From NCBI GenBank assembly GCA_963732345.1, contig CAVSZI010000008.1:1-64000 (forward strand): 64,000 nucleotides of DNA. Direction: 5' to 3'. The translations under genes and the position numbers were made by a program. The stretch is from Bog-532 sp963732345. GTDB taxonomy: Bacteria; Actinomycetota; Actinomycetes; Streptosporangiales; Streptosporangiaceae. Position 1 is the first letter of the stretch. Each line of letters begins with the position of its first letter. Below, in pieces: positions 53,607 through 62,523 of this stretch. The notes under the pieces were generated by a model. It made no database searches. It had not been told where the DNA came from and saw only the letters and a list, made by a program, of their open reading frames with translations.

Positions 53607-55070
53607 ATGATGAGTGCACGGACGGCTGAGGCTCCCTCCGGGGTGAAGCGGCGGTATCAGCTCGATTCGGGGGTGGGACGGCTGACCCCGGCGGAGCGCG
53701 CGGCTCGTGGTAAGGAGGCGCGGGCCGACGTTCCCCGGGATAGCCACGCGGTCTTCGACCCGCCCCCGGGCCGGCCCGACCCGATCGGCTTGCTGGAGGA
53801 GCAGGGCAAGGCGCGGGTGCCCGAGCTGGTTCCCGTGCGGTACGGCCGGATGATGGTGTCCCCGTTCACGTATTTCCGCGGCGCCGCCCTGCCGATGGCC
53901 AGCGATCTGGCCATCACCCCGGTGTCCGGGCTGGCCGTCCAGGCGTGCGGTGATGCCCACCTGTCGAACTTCGGCATTTTCGGCTCCGCCGAGCGCCGCT
54001 TGGTATTCGACGTCAACGACTTCGACGAGACGCTGCCCGGCCCGTGGGAATGGGATGTCAAACGGCTGGCGGCCAGCCTGGAGGTCTCGGCCCGCGGGAA
54101 CGGGTTCCCCGGCAAACAGCGCCGCGGCATCGTCTCGGCCGCCGTGGCCCGTTACCGGCAGGCGATGCGCAGCTTCGCCGGGATGACCAACCTGGATGTC
54201 TGGTACGCACGTGCGGACATGGACCAGCTGCGGGCGCAGTTCGAATCCCAGATTCAGCCGCGGCAGCGCAAGGCGGTGCAGAAAGGCCTGGCCAAGGCGC
54301 GGACCAGGGACAGCATACAGGAAGTGGCCAAGCTGACCCGGATGGTGGACGGGCGCCCGCGGATCATCTCTGACCCGCCCCTGGTGGTTCCGATCGATGA
54401 GCTGATCTCGGACACCGCGCAGCGGACGTCCCTCGCAGCGCAGCTCAGCGGCATGATCTCCACGTACGGGCGGACGATGGAAACGGACCGCAGGTACCTG
54501 CTCGACCAGTTCGAGTTCGGCGACATGGCCCGCAAGGTCGTCGGCGTCGGCAGCGTCGGGACGCGGTGCTGGATCGTGCTGATGCTCGGCCGTGACGAGG
54601 CCGATCCGCTGTTCCTGCAGGTGAAGGAGGCCGAGGCCTCGGTGCTCAGCCGCTTCGTCGGGGCCAGCAAATACACCAACCAGGGCCAGCGGGTGGTGGC
54701 AGGCCAGCGGCTGATGCAGGCGTCCAGTGACATCTTCCTGGGCTGGCAGCGGACCGAAGCGGGCCTGGACGGCCAGCCTCGCGACTTTTATGTCCGCCAG
54801 CTGCGCGACTGGAAATTCTCCGTCGACATAGAGACCATGGTGCCCTCCGGCCTGCGGATGTACGGGGAACTCTGCGGCTGGACGCTGGCCCGGGCGCACG
54901 CCCGGTCCGGGGACCGGATCGCCATCGCCGCTTACCTCGGCGGGTCGGAGGTCTTCGACCGGGCCATCACCGAGTTCGCGGCCGCCTACGCCGACCAGAA
55001 CGAGCGTGACCACGCGGCTCTCGTCGACGCCGTGACATCGGGACGGCTCACCGCCGAGCGCGGCCTGTGA
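53607..55070 (+). CDS. DUF2252 protein (kinase-like fold)
   Basis: 487 residues. DUF2252 proteins have an aminoglycoside-phosphotransferase-like fold. Family landmarks: RMMVSPFTYFRGAALPMASD, VQACGDAHLSNFGIFGSAER (HxxN), LVFDVNDFDETLPGPWEWDV (acidic metal ligands), KRLAASLEVSARGNGF, GVGSVGTRCWIVLMLG and LQVKEAEASVLSRFVG, DFYVRQLRDWKFSVDIE. Function unknown. Start ATG 53607 (or 53610) with GAGAGGAG. A GAP-family membrane gene follows 29 nt later, so the two likely form an operon under palindrome copy 5. Confidence 0.9.
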   Translation: MMSARTAEAPSGVKRRYQLDSGVGRLTPAERAARGKEARADVPRDSHAVFDPPPGRPDPIGLLEEQGKARVPELVPVRYGRMMVSPFTYFRGAALPMASDLAITPVSGLAVQACGDAHLSNFGIFGSAERRLVFDVNDFDETLPGPWEWDVKRLAASLEVSARGNGFPGKQRRGIVSAAVARYRQAMRSFAGMTNLDVWYARADMDQLRAQFESQIQPRQRKAVQKGLAKARTRDSIQEVAKLTRMVDGRPRIISDPPLVVPIDELISDTAQRTSLAAQLSGMISTYGRTMETDRRYLLDQFEFGDMARKVVGVGSVGTRCWIVLMLGRDEADPLFLQVKEAEASVLSRFVGASKYTNQGQRVVAGQRLMQASSDIFLGWQRTEAGLDGQPRDFYVRQLRDWKFSVDIETMVPSGLRMYGELCGWTLARAHARSGDRIAIAAYLGGSEVFDRAITEFAAAYADQNERDHAALVDAVTSGRLTAERGL

Positions 55071-55099
55071 CGCCCGGCTGATCCGGGCATGGCGGCAAT

Positions 55100-55744
55100 A
55101 TGGTACTTGACCTTCTGCTCATCGGGCTCGCGATCACCCTGGAGCCGTTTCCGCTGACGGCCTTCATCCTGCTGCTGAGCGCCGAGAAGGGCACGATGAA
55201 GGGACTGGCGTTCATCCTCGGCTGGCTGGCGTGCCTGGTCGCGGTGATCGCCGCCGTCGTCCTCACGACCGGGGGAGCGCCGCCCAAGCCGCAGACCGCC
55301 CCGTCGACCGCCGTCCTGGCCGTCAAGCTGGCCCTCGGTGTCGCGCTGATCCTGCTCGCGGTCCGCCAGCGGCGCCGGATGGGCCGTCCCCGCAAGCCGC
55401 CGGGCTGGATGGCGAGCCTGGACCGGCTCTCCATCTGGTCCGCGGCCGGTGTCGCCGCGTTCCTCCAGCCGTGGACCCTGGTAGCGGCCGGCGCCGCGAC
55501 CGTCACTCAGGCCAAGCTTTCCACTACCGGGGACTACGTGACACTGCTCCTCTTCTGCCTGCTGGGCACCTCCAGCTTCCTGTTCCTGGAGCTGTACGCG
55601 GCCTTCGCACCCGCCGCGGCCGGCGTCCGGCTGGACCGGTTGCGTAAGTGGCTCGACACGAACCGGGATCAGGTGATCATCGTGATCTTCCTGCTGCTTG
55701 GCCTCTGGCTCACCGGAAAGAGCATCTACCTGCTGGTCACCTGA
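55100..55744 (+). CDS. GAP family (Sap/DUF2910) membrane protein
   Basis: 214 residues with six helices: LDLLLIGLAITLEPFPLTAF, MKGLAFILGWLACLVAVIAA, AVLAVKLALGVALILLAVR, AGVAAFLQPWTLVAAGAATV, YVTLLLFCLLGTSSFLFLEL and QVIIVIFLLLGLWLTGKSIY. The EPFPLTAF motif in helix 1 and the QPWTLVAAGAAT segment match the GAP/Sap (sulfolipid-addressing) family of small-molecule or lipid exporters in mycobacteria. The cargo here is unknown. Start ATG 55100; it follows the DUF2252 gene by 29 nt. Confidence 0.83.
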   Translation: MVLDLLLIGLAITLEPFPLTAFILLLSAEKGTMKGLAFILGWLACLVAVIAAVVLTTGGAPPKPQTAPSTAVLAVKLALGVALILLAVRQRRRMGRPRKPPGWMASLDRLSIWSAAGVAAFLQPWTLVAAGAATVTQAKLSTTGDYVTLLLFCLLGTSSFLFLELYAAFAPAAAGVRLDRLRKWLDTNRDQVIIVIFLLLGLWLTGKSIYLLVT

Positions 55745-55843
55745 CAGATACAACAACTGCCGGACGGTATGTGCGGCCAGACTCGGCCCGATGTCTCGTT
55801 GACGTCTTCCAGGCGTACCTGCCGAGGCTCCCCTGCAGCAGCA

Positions 55844-55882
55844 GGCCCTGCCCATCGCCGGGTTCCGGTGGTGGGCAGGGCC
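55844..55882. terminator. hairpin between convergent genes, first
   Basis: GGCCCTGCCCA-N17-TGGGCAGGGCC, an 11-bp stem. Together with the next hairpin it separates the GAP gene from the convergent DUF1269 gene. Confidence 0.6.
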
Positions 55883-55885
55883 AAA

Positions 55886-55931
55886 TGATGCGGGCATCGC
55901 CGCCCTTTCCGGGCAGGCGATGCCCGCATCA
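55886..55931. terminator. hairpin between convergent genes, second
   Basis: TGATGCGGGCATCGCC and GGCGATGCCCGCATCA form a perfect 16-bp stem around an inner GCCC/GGGC hairpin. Followed by CGCCCC rather than T-run; likely bidirectional terminator. Confidence 0.6.
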
Positions 55932-55986
55932 CGCCCCCTGGTGAGCACGCCCGGGTGGGCCAGCCGACCTGGGCTGCCAGGTCGTT

Positions 55987-56481
55987 TTACCCCGCACTTT
56001 CGCCGTGCAGGGCGTCCTGCAGTTCCTTCTCGCCCTCCTTGGACAGCGAGGTCTTCAGCACGGTGCCGCCGTATTTGCTCATCGCGTCGATGGCCTTGTC
56101 GGGGGTGACCTTCTCCAGCATGAGGAACAGCGCCGAGGTGCCCGGCTGCACCAGGTCGCGCACCTGATCCTGGAATTCCTTGTCGACGCCGGACTTGGTG
56201 ATCTTGCCCATCAGCGCGCCCATCCCGGCGCCGATGGCGATCCCGAAGACGGGGATGAAGAACAACAGCCCGAACAGCAGGCCCCAGAACATGCCCCAGG
56301 TCGCTCCGCGGCCGACCAGGTGGTGCTGCGTGTGGACGTGGTAGTCGCCGCTGGCGTCCCGAACGATCACGGCGATGGCGTCGGGCTGGATGATGAGGTC
56401 CTGAGCGAGCCGGCGTGCCTCATCGGCGGCGGCCTCGGCGGTGGCCTCGTCGGGATATCCGATCGCGATCAGATCAGCCAT
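55987..56481 (-). CDS. DUF1269 membrane protein
   Basis: 164 residues. DUF1269 features: ADLIAIGYPDEATAEAAADE, AIAVIVRDASGDYHVHTQHH, then a Gly-rich double hydrophobic hairpin GRGATWGMFWGLLFGLLFFI, PVFGIAIGAGMGALMGKITK and a C-terminal ALFLMLEKVTPDKAIDAM, KYGGTVLKTSLS. Such proteins are common in actinobacterial stress sets; their hairpin resembles glycine-zipper membrane inserts. Start ATG 56481 after GGAGAAGGAA. Palindrome copy 6 is 63 nt upstream and also lies upstream of the divergent LuxR gene. Confidence 0.88.
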   Translation of the reverse strand: MADLIAIGYPDEATAEAAADEARRLAQDLIIQPDAIAVIVRDASGDYHVHTQHHLVGRGATWGMFWGLLFGLLFFIPVFGIAIGAGMGALMGKITKSGVDKEFQDQVRDLVQPGTSALFLMLEKVTPDKAIDAMSKYGGTVLKTSLSKEGEKELQDALHGESAG

Positions 56482-56543
56482 TGCGTTCCTTCTCCTCTGC
56501 CGGTGATGTCCGGCCAGTCCATCAAGCCGGGCTCATACGCGCC

Positions 56544-56560
56544 CCACCCGCCGCGGGTGA
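56544..56560. promoter_or_regulatory. palindrome copy 6 (CCACCC-N5-GGGTGA)
   Basis: CCACCC-GCCGC-GGGTGA, left half with one change, in the divergent gap between DUF1269 (start 56481) and the first LuxR regulator (start about 56642). If bound by that regulator it would be autoregulatory. Confidence 0.55.
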
Positions 56561-56641
56561 TCCGGCGGCCAGGTTGGCGTCCTCCCCGCCAAGGACCTTG
56601 GACCCTGGTAATGCAGGTGGACATAACAAAATCTTGAGGAG

Positions 56642-58930
56642 GTGAGGAGCGCAGTTCGAGATGGGAAGCGCGGTCTGCGGGCGGTGCCCGTTCCGACGTC
56701 CAGCGCGCGCCCTGGCGTACCCATCGAGACCAAGCTTCACGCTCCCAGCCTGCGCAAGGAATGGGTGGAGCGGCAGGAGCTCATTCACCGCCTGACGGGC
56801 ACGGCCGCCAAGCTCATCCTTGCTGAAGCCCCGGCCGGTTTCGGCAAGACCATTCTCATGGCGCAGTGGCGGGCCAGCGCGACGGAGAATCGGCGATTCG
56901 CCTGGGTCTCCCTCGACCGTGGCGACGACGACCCCGGCCGCCTGTGGTCGCATATCGTGCATTCGCTGCAGCGAGCATGCCCCGATCTGGACGGCGATAA
57001 AGTCCTCGGGGCCCTGCGGGTCCAGGCCTCCAACGTCACCGGAACGGCCCTCCCGCTCCTGGTCAACGAACTGGCCGCGCTCCCCGCACCCGTCGTTCTC
57101 GTGCTTGACGACTACAACGTGATCAGGGAACGCAGCTGCCACGACCAGATCTCTTTCCTGCTGTTTCATCTCCCGCCCTCGGCCCAGATGGTGCTCACCA
57201 CCCGGGCTGATCCGCCGCTGCCATTGGCGCGGCTTCGGGCGGGTGGGGAAATGCTCGAGTTCCGGGCGCCCGAGCTGCGGTTCACGCCCGCGGAGACGGC
57301 GGCACTGGTCCGTAATGTCTCCGGCGACAACCTCAGCCCGCCTGATCTCGCTGTTCTCCTCAAGCGCACCGAGGGATGGGCCGCCGGAATTTACCTCGCG
57401 GCGCTCTCCCTGCGCGGGCACTCCAGTCCACGATCCTTCATCCGCCAGTTCTCCGGCAACAACCGGTTCATCGTCGACTTTCTCGCCGAGGAGGTGCTCA
57501 GTCGCCAGCCGGACGACATCCGGCAGTTTCTCGCGCGGACGGCCATTCTCGACCGATTCTGTGCGCCGCTCTGCGACGCCGTGGCCGGGACGTCCAACTC
57601 CGCGGACATCACCGGAATGCTGGAGCGGGAGAATCTCTTTGTCGTTCCGCTCGACGAGCGCCGGCGGTGGTACCGCTATCACCATCTGTTCGCGCAAGTG
57701 CTCCGCGGTCAGCTCGCCAGGGCCGAGCCGGACATCGGTCCGGCCCTGCACCAGCGAGCGAGCGCCTGGCATCGGCAGTCAGGATCGACGGACGAGGCGA
57801 TCAGCCACGCACTGGCCGGCGGTGACATCGCCGGGGCCGTCGATCTCATCGCGGGCCACTGGTTCGGTTACGTCAATTCGGGCCGGGTGGCGACGCTTCG
57901 CGGCTGGCTGCGCTCGCTCGGTGACGGCCAGATTGCCGCCCACCCATTGGCGGCGCACAGCGCCGCGTGGGTCGCGGCTCTTTTCGGCGAGCGGGAGTCC
58001 GTGCGGCGCTGGCTTCCGGTCGTCAGGGCAGGAAAGCATGACGGTCCTCTTCCGGATGGCATGCCGTCGCTGGAGTTCTCGGCCGCGCTGCTCGGCGGCG
58101 CCTTTGGCTTCGACGGCATCCGGGCCATGCGAGAATCAGCCGCGAGGGCCGTTGAGCTGGGACTCGATCCGACGTCGCCTTGGTCAGCGCTGGCGCTGAC
58201 GGCATTCGGCTTCAGCCTCTACCTTTCCGGGCAGCCTGGGGCGGCGGAGCCGCTCGGGCAGGCCATCAAGTGTGAGCCGTCCGTCCCGCTCGTGCGGATC
58301 ATGGCCCTTTCCGCCGCGTCGCTCGTGGCGGCCGAGGAGGGCAACTCCGCGCAAGCGAGGGAACTGGCCGGCGCCGTCCGGCACGCCGCGGGCGATGGCA
58401 ATCTCGGCTACGCTCCGCAGAGTTCCCTCGCGCACGCAGCCATCGGCGCGATTCACGCGCTGGAGGGGCGTCCGGAGCAGGCGCGCACCGAGTTCGACCG
58501 TGCGCTCCGGTCACGCCGGCGGTGGCCCGGGCTGAGCCCATGGCCGACGCTGGAAACCTTGCTCCGGCTCACGCCGCTGCTGGCCGCCATCGGTGACCGT
58601 CCCGGAGCGGCCGCACTTCTCGGGGAAGCCAGGGACATACTGACCCTGCTGCCGGACGGCGCCGAGACTCAACTGGCCCGGCTGGAGCAGCTGGAGCGGG
58701 AGATCGCAACGAAGCCGCCGACGTTGGAGTCACTGGCGGATCCGCTCACCGAGCGAGAGGTGACGGTGCTGCGCCTGCTCCGGGGCTCGCTTTCGCTCCG
58801 CGAGATCGGTCAGGAACTGCATCTGTCGCAGAACACGATCAAGACCCATACCAGGGCGATCTACCGCAAGCTTGACGTCAGCACGCGGCTCGGCGCCGTC
58901 GAGAAAGGGCACCGGGCCGGCGTCCTGTAG
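56642..58930 (+). CDS. large ATPase LuxR-family (MalT/LAL-type) regulator 1
   Basis: Up to 762 residues. An N-terminal STAND ATPase has Walker A LAEAPAGFGKTILMAQW, Walker B-like PVVLVLDDYNVI, and LTTRADPPLPLARLRAGGEM with LEFRAPELRFTPAETAALV, then GWAAGIYLAALSL. TPR-like helices fill about 350-680. The C-terminal GerE HTH is complete: LTEREVTVLRLLRGSLSLRE, IGQELHLSQNTIKTHTRAIY, RKLDVSTR. These regulators bind a signal plus ATP, oligomerise and activate target promoters. The start is uncertain: GTG 56642 overlaps GGAGG, and GTG 56684 is an alternative. Convergent with the second LuxR gene; only 16 nt separate their stops. Target site may be the local palindrome (inference). Confidence 0.88.
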   Translation: MRSAVRDGKRGLRAVPVPTSSARPGVPIETKLHAPSLRKEWVERQELIHRLTGTAAKLILAEAPAGFGKTILMAQWRASATENRRFAWVSLDRGDDDPGRLWSHIVHSLQRACPDLDGDKVLGALRVQASNVTGTALPLLVNELAALPAPVVLVLDDYNVIRERSCHDQISFLLFHLPPSAQMVLTTRADPPLPLARLRAGGEMLEFRAPELRFTPAETAALVRNVSGDNLSPPDLAVLLKRTEGWAAGIYLAALSLRGHSSPRSFIRQFSGNNRFIVDFLAEEVLSRQPDDIRQFLARTAILDRFCAPLCDAVAGTSNSADITGMLERENLFVVPLDERRRWYRYHHLFAQVLRGQLARAEPDIGPALHQRASAWHRQSGSTDEAISHALAGGDIAGAVDLIAGHWFGYVNSGRVATLRGWLRSLGDGQIAAHPLAAHSAAWVAALFGERESVRRWLPVVRAGKHDGPLPDGMPSLEFSAALLGGAFGFDGIRAMRESAARAVELGLDPTSPWSALALTAFGFSLYLSGQPGAAEPLGQAIKCEPSVPLVRIMALSAASLVAAEEGNSAQARELAGAVRHAAGDGNLGYAPQSSLAHAAIGAIHALEGRPEQARTEFDRALRSRRRWPGLSPWPTLETLLRLTPLLAAIGDRPGAAALLGEARDILTLLPDGAETQLARLEQLEREIATKPPTLESLADPLTEREVTVLRLLRGSLSLREIGQELHLSQNTIKTHTRAIYRKLDVSTRLGAVEKGHRAGVL

Positions 58931-58946
58931 GCTCGCCGCGGCGGGT

Positions 58947-61649
58947 TCAGATCAGCCTGAGCTGCCGCGCGCGCCGGACCGCCTCGCCGCGGTGGGCCGC
59001 CGACAATTTACGGTAAATGCTCCTCAGGTGGGTCTTGACGGTGTTCACCGAGATGTACATCTCGCTGGCGATCTCGGCGGTACTGAGCATTCCCGACAAG
59101 AGCCGCAGCACCTCACGCTCACGCTCGCTCAGTTGCTCGACGATCACTGGCGTGGTCTGGCCCGTGCCGGACGGCGGGACCGCGAGCCGGCCCGTGGCCG
59201 GTCCGGTCTCTAGCAAGTCCTGATAGCCGGACGCAAGCTCGGGATCGCGCCGCAGCACCGGCCGCATCCAGACGCGCTCCGCGGCGAAGGCCAGCCGAAG
59301 CTGCTCGGCTTTACCCAGCCGCAGGGCGTGCTCGAGGGATCGGCGACCACGCCCTGCGTCGCCGTCGCCATAACTGAGCCGGGCATCGACTAGCCATCCC
59401 TCCAGACGGATCCGCCCGCGCGGGTCACCCGGACTGGCCATCCCGATGGCCAGGGCGCGCTCCGCAGCTTGATGATCGCCAGCATCCAGCCATGCCTGCG
59501 CGAGCGTGACGGCCGCGTCCAGCGCGGACTCCGGCTCAGCGCGTTCGGCGACGTCAACGGCGGACGTGATATCCCCGGCTGCGGCATACACCCGCGACTC
59601 GATGAGCATCAGCCAGTGTTCCAGCCAGGGCGGCGGCGACCAGCCCTGCCGGGCCCGGCCGAGCAGATCCGACGCAGCCCTGGTACTGCCTTCGGCCAGC
59701 CGGCAGCGCGCGGCGACCAGATAGGCGATGGCGCCGATCAGCTTGTCCGGAGCTATCCGCAGAGCGCTGTTGGCCAGCTTGAGCTGGCCATGCGCCTGCG
59801 GGAGTTCGTCGCGTTCCAGATGAACGTACGCGCGGGCAACAGCCGCGGCGGGGCTGGTGAACTCGGCCAGCCCGTCACTGCTGCTCTTGGCGGCATCTGC
59901 CGCTTGGCCGGCCCGCTCGGTGGCCTGGTTCAGCCGCCCGCGCAGGGCCTCGACGAGCGCGAGATACCCGAGGCAGTCAGCCCGCTCGTACGTGCCGCCG
60001 GGATCGGACATCGCGGCCAGCGCGAAGGTGAAGGTAGCGGCCGCCTCATCGAGGTCGCCCGACCAGAGCCCGGCCACTCCGTGGCCGGTTTGCACCCGCG
60101 TGCGGGTCTCAGGATGCCGTGCGATCACGCTCCCGGGGATCTTCTCGAGCAGGGTCCCGGCCTGGGAAGCCGCGGCCCGCACGGCATCGAGGTCCCCGGC
60201 GCGGCGGGAAACGGCCAGCCGGACCTGCGCGGCGGCCAGCCGGGCCGGGATCTCGTCGCTGGCGGGAAGTTGATCGAGGATGCCTTCCGCTGCGCCGAGC
60301 GCGGCCGCCCCCGGAAGGCCGTCCGCGGCGGAGAGCTCGATCGCCGCTTCCACCAGCAGGGGCTGAGGTTGCGTCCAGGCCGGCTCCGCGGGCATGCGCC
60401 GGAAACTCGCGGCGAGCGATCGGTTGCCCCGCGGTTCGATGAGCTGGCCTATCGCTAGCTCATCGAGGGCGATCCGGGCCGCGAACGGCCAGTCACCCGC
60501 GTCGGCGGCGTGCCGCACCGCTTCGGTGAGGAATCCTCTCCGCTGATACCACCGAGCAGCTCGCCGGTTGAGCTCGGTCACCTGGCCCGGCTGCTCACGC
60601 CGGAGCTTCAGGCGCAGCACCGCGCTGAACAGCGAGTGGTAGCGGTACCACCCGTGCCCAATCGGCCGGATGAACGCGTTCGCGCTGGCCAGGATCGGTA
60701 GCACGTCCGCCGCTCGCTCGTCATCGGTCAGCTCGCGGGCGATGTCCGCGTTCACCCGGTTCAGGATGCTCGTCCGCAGGAGAAACTCCCTGGTGGAGGC
60801 GAGCTGGCCGTTCAGCACCTCGTCCACCAGGTAGCTGGTGATGGCACTGTCCTCGGCGTCGAATTCCTTAACGAATTGATCAGGGTCGGGATGGCCGTCC
60901 AGCGAGATCGCGGCCAGGCGAATGCCCGCCGCCCAGCCCTCGGTCCGCGCGACAATACGCTCGAGCGCTCCGGCCGACAGCGTGATGCCATGCTGGGCCA
61001 TGAGCGCGGTGGATTCGGGAAGGCTGAAGGCGAGGTCGTCCACCCGGATCTCGGTCAGCTCCCCGGCGAGCCGGTACCGGTGCAGGGGAAGGAGCGGGTC
61101 CATCCGTGACGAGACAACCAGGTGGAGGCCCGGCGCCGCACTCCTCAGCACGTAGGCCAGGCCGTCCAGCAGGTCCCGTTCGGTAAGAAGATGGGCGTCG
61201 TCAAGGACCAGCACCACCGGCCGCTCCTGGGCCGCCAGCACGGATGCGAGCCGCAGCAGGAAGATGTGGTCGGCGGTCCCGCCGTCCGCAGCCGGCGAAA
61301 CCGGCGGGACGGCGACCCCAGCTCGCCGCAAGGCCGCCAGGACGTAGGACCAGAAGACCTCCGGCCGGTTGTCGTAGTCATCGAGGGTGACCCAGGCCAG
61401 GAGGCCAGGGTCCGCGCTGCTGGCCGCCCAGGAGGCGATCGCCATGGACTTGCCGGAGCCGGGAGGACCGGTGATCGTGGTGAGCGGCCCTCGCACGCCC
61501 GCAGCAATGAGCCTTTCGATGCGCGCGCGCTCGACCGCCCAGCCGGGCAGGCTGGGCACGGTGATCTTGGAGGTCAGGACGGGATCGTCGGCACCGTCCG
61601 CCCGCACGCCAGAGCGAACTGGCAGGTCCGCATCCGTCCTCGTCACCAT
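58947..61649 (-). CDS. large ATPase LuxR-family (MalT/LAL-type) regulator 2
   Basis: 900 residues. The STAND module shows LTSKITVPSLPGWAVERARI, Walker A TITGPPGSGKSMAIASW, ERPVVLVLDDAHLL (Walker B), and LHLVVSSRMDPLLPLHRYRL with GELTEIRVDDLAF and EGWAAGIRLAAISLDG. A long alpha-helical repeat region follows. The C-terminal GerE HTH: LSEREREVLRLLSGMLSTAE, IASEMYISVNTVKTHLRSIY, RKLSAAHR. It is homologous to but clearly different from regulator 1, so not a recent duplicate. ATG/GTG 61649 has no strong SD. The signal is unknown; members with this form sense small sugars or stress ligands. Confidence 0.9.
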   Translation of the reverse strand: MVTRTDADLPVRSGVRADGADDPVLTSKITVPSLPGWAVERARIERLIAAGVRGPLTTITGPPGSGKSMAIASWAASSADPGLLAWVTLDDYDNRPEVFWSYVLAALRRAGVAVPPVSPAADGGTADHIFLLRLASVLAAQERPVVLVLDDAHLLTERDLLDGLAYVLRSAAPGLHLVVSSRMDPLLPLHRYRLAGELTEIRVDDLAFSLPESTALMAQHGITLSAGALERIVARTEGWAAGIRLAAISLDGHPDPDQFVKEFDAEDSAITSYLVDEVLNGQLASTREFLLRTSILNRVNADIARELTDDERAADVLPILASANAFIRPIGHGWYRYHSLFSAVLRLKLRREQPGQVTELNRRAARWYQRRGFLTEAVRHAADAGDWPFAARIALDELAIGQLIEPRGNRSLAASFRRMPAEPAWTQPQPLLVEAAIELSAADGLPGAAALGAAEGILDQLPASDEIPARLAAAQVRLAVSRRAGDLDAVRAAASQAGTLLEKIPGSVIARHPETRTRVQTGHGVAGLWSGDLDEAAATFTFALAAMSDPGGTYERADCLGYLALVEALRGRLNQATERAGQAADAAKSSSDGLAEFTSPAAAVARAYVHLERDELPQAHGQLKLANSALRIAPDKLIGAIAYLVAARCRLAEGSTRAASDLLGRARQGWSPPPWLEHWLMLIESRVYAAAGDITSAVDVAERAEPESALDAAVTLAQAWLDAGDHQAAERALAIGMASPGDPRGRIRLEGWLVDARLSYGDGDAGRGRRSLEHALRLGKAEQLRLAFAAERVWMRPVLRRDPELASGYQDLLETGPATGRLAVPPSGTGQTTPVIVEQLSEREREVLRLLSGMLSTAEIASEMYISVNTVKTHLRSIYRKLSAAHRGEAVRRARQLRLI

Positions 61650-61814
61650 CCGTGGTCCTCTGATCCGGCCGGCACCGTGCCGGCGTCAGTTCCGCGTTCG
61701 CGTGACCGCGTACGTAGGGCTAGGTCGTCTGTAGCTCAGTGGTCTCGCGCATGAGGGTGACCTGTCATCACCCCGCGGGAAATCTCACCAGGGTGACGGA
61801 TTCACCCGCCGTGC

Positions 61815-62126
61815 ATGGGGCGCCGTTGCCCACGCAGCGGGATCGTGGGGCTGACCCGTTTTCATCGCGACCCGCTGGGGGCTCCGTTGCCGCCCTTCTA
61901 TTACGAAATCCGCGTCGTCGGAGTCCTGCCGCCCGAAGCCCTGCTCGACTTCGAGCGGCTGGTCGCTTCGGTGGAGCCGGTCGAAACGGTCCTGCACGGC
62001 CCGCTCCGGGATCAGGCCGCCCTGCAGGGTCTTCTCGCCCGGCTGGAGACGTACGGTGTGCAGATCATGGAGGTACACCGTCTGCACGACCCGGATGTGC
62101 CATCGGACGGGACACCCCCGGGATAA
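61815..62126 (+). CDS. small conserved actinobacterial protein
   Basis: Up to 103 residues. The conserved part is PPFYYEIRVVGVLPPEALLD, FERLVASVEPVETVLHGPL, DQAALQGLLARLETYGVQIM and EVHRLH, a small alpha/beta (ferredoxin-like) protein that I recognise as recurring in actinomycetes without known function. The first about 25 residues are not conserved, so a downstream start is possible. Several TCACC/GGTGA half sites (61755-61807) precede it, but none has the 6-5-6 spacing. Confidence 0.6.
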   Translation: MGRRCPRSGIVGLTRFHRDPLGAPLPPFYYEIRVVGVLPPEALLDFERLVASVEPVETVLHGPLRDQAALQGLLARLETYGVQIMEVHRLHDPDVPSDGTPPG

Positions 62127-62133
62127 ATACCAG

Positions 62134-62168
62134 CAGGCTGGAGCCCGGGTAACCCGGGCTCCAGCCTG
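62134..62168. terminator. perfect 16-bp stem hairpin
   Basis: CAGGCTGGAGCCCGGG and its exact complement are separated by TAA. It lies 8 nt after the small gene stop, between two convergent genes, and is a strong bidirectional terminator candidate without T-run. Confidence 0.7.
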
Positions 62169-62190
62169 CCTGAGGCCTGCCGCCGGAAGG

Positions 62191-62469
62191 TCAGGAAGCG
62201 CTGGCGGGACTAACCGCGGTACCGTTCTGCCAGGCGGTGGCGGCGGCAGCAGCGGCGTTCCTGGCCTGCGCCCATTTGAGCTTCGCGAGCTCGCTGGGCG
62301 GCACTTCCATCTCCCTGACCCACTGCCGGGTAGCCAGCGCCAGATGTGAACCCCCCACCGCCAGACCTGCCATGACCAGGACGGTGCCGACTCCTACCAG
62401 CACCGCGCTGGTCATCAGCGGGCCAGCCTCGAACTGCGGTCCAGTCCTGCTGTTCTCACCGTTAGTCAT
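62191..62469 (-). CDS. small membrane protein
   Basis: 92 residues. One long hydrophobic helix (LMTSAVLVGVGTVLVMAGLA VGG region) follows a polar N-terminus; then LATRQWVREMEVPPSELAKL and KWAQARNAAAAAATAW form a cytoplasmic amphipathic tail. This resembles small actinobacterial proteins found beside SHOCT-domain proteins. ATG 62469 has no strong SD (GGAGGATG lies 3 nt before the ATG). Function unknown. It lies downstream of the SHOCT-domain gene on the same strand. Confidence 0.65.
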   Translation of the reverse strand: MTNGENSRTGPQFEAGPLMTSAVLVGVGTVLVMAGLAVGGSHLALATRQWVREMEVPPSELAKLKWAQARNAAAAAATAWQNGTAVSPASAS

Positions 62470-62523
62470 GGCATCATCCTCCGTTGTTCTTTAACGGTCG
62501 TTACTGTCATGGCGGCGGTCGCC

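Noticed and set aside
61729..61745. GTAGCTCAGTGGT resembles the D-arm of a tRNA.
   Set aside because: No acceptor, anticodon or T-arm can be folded around it; probably chance or a very short relic.
61755..61807. Several TCACC and GGTGA half sites upstream of the small gene at 61815.
   Set aside because: None has the 6-5-6 arrangement of the eight accepted palindromes (spacings 1 and 7, or a degenerate half), so not counted as copies.
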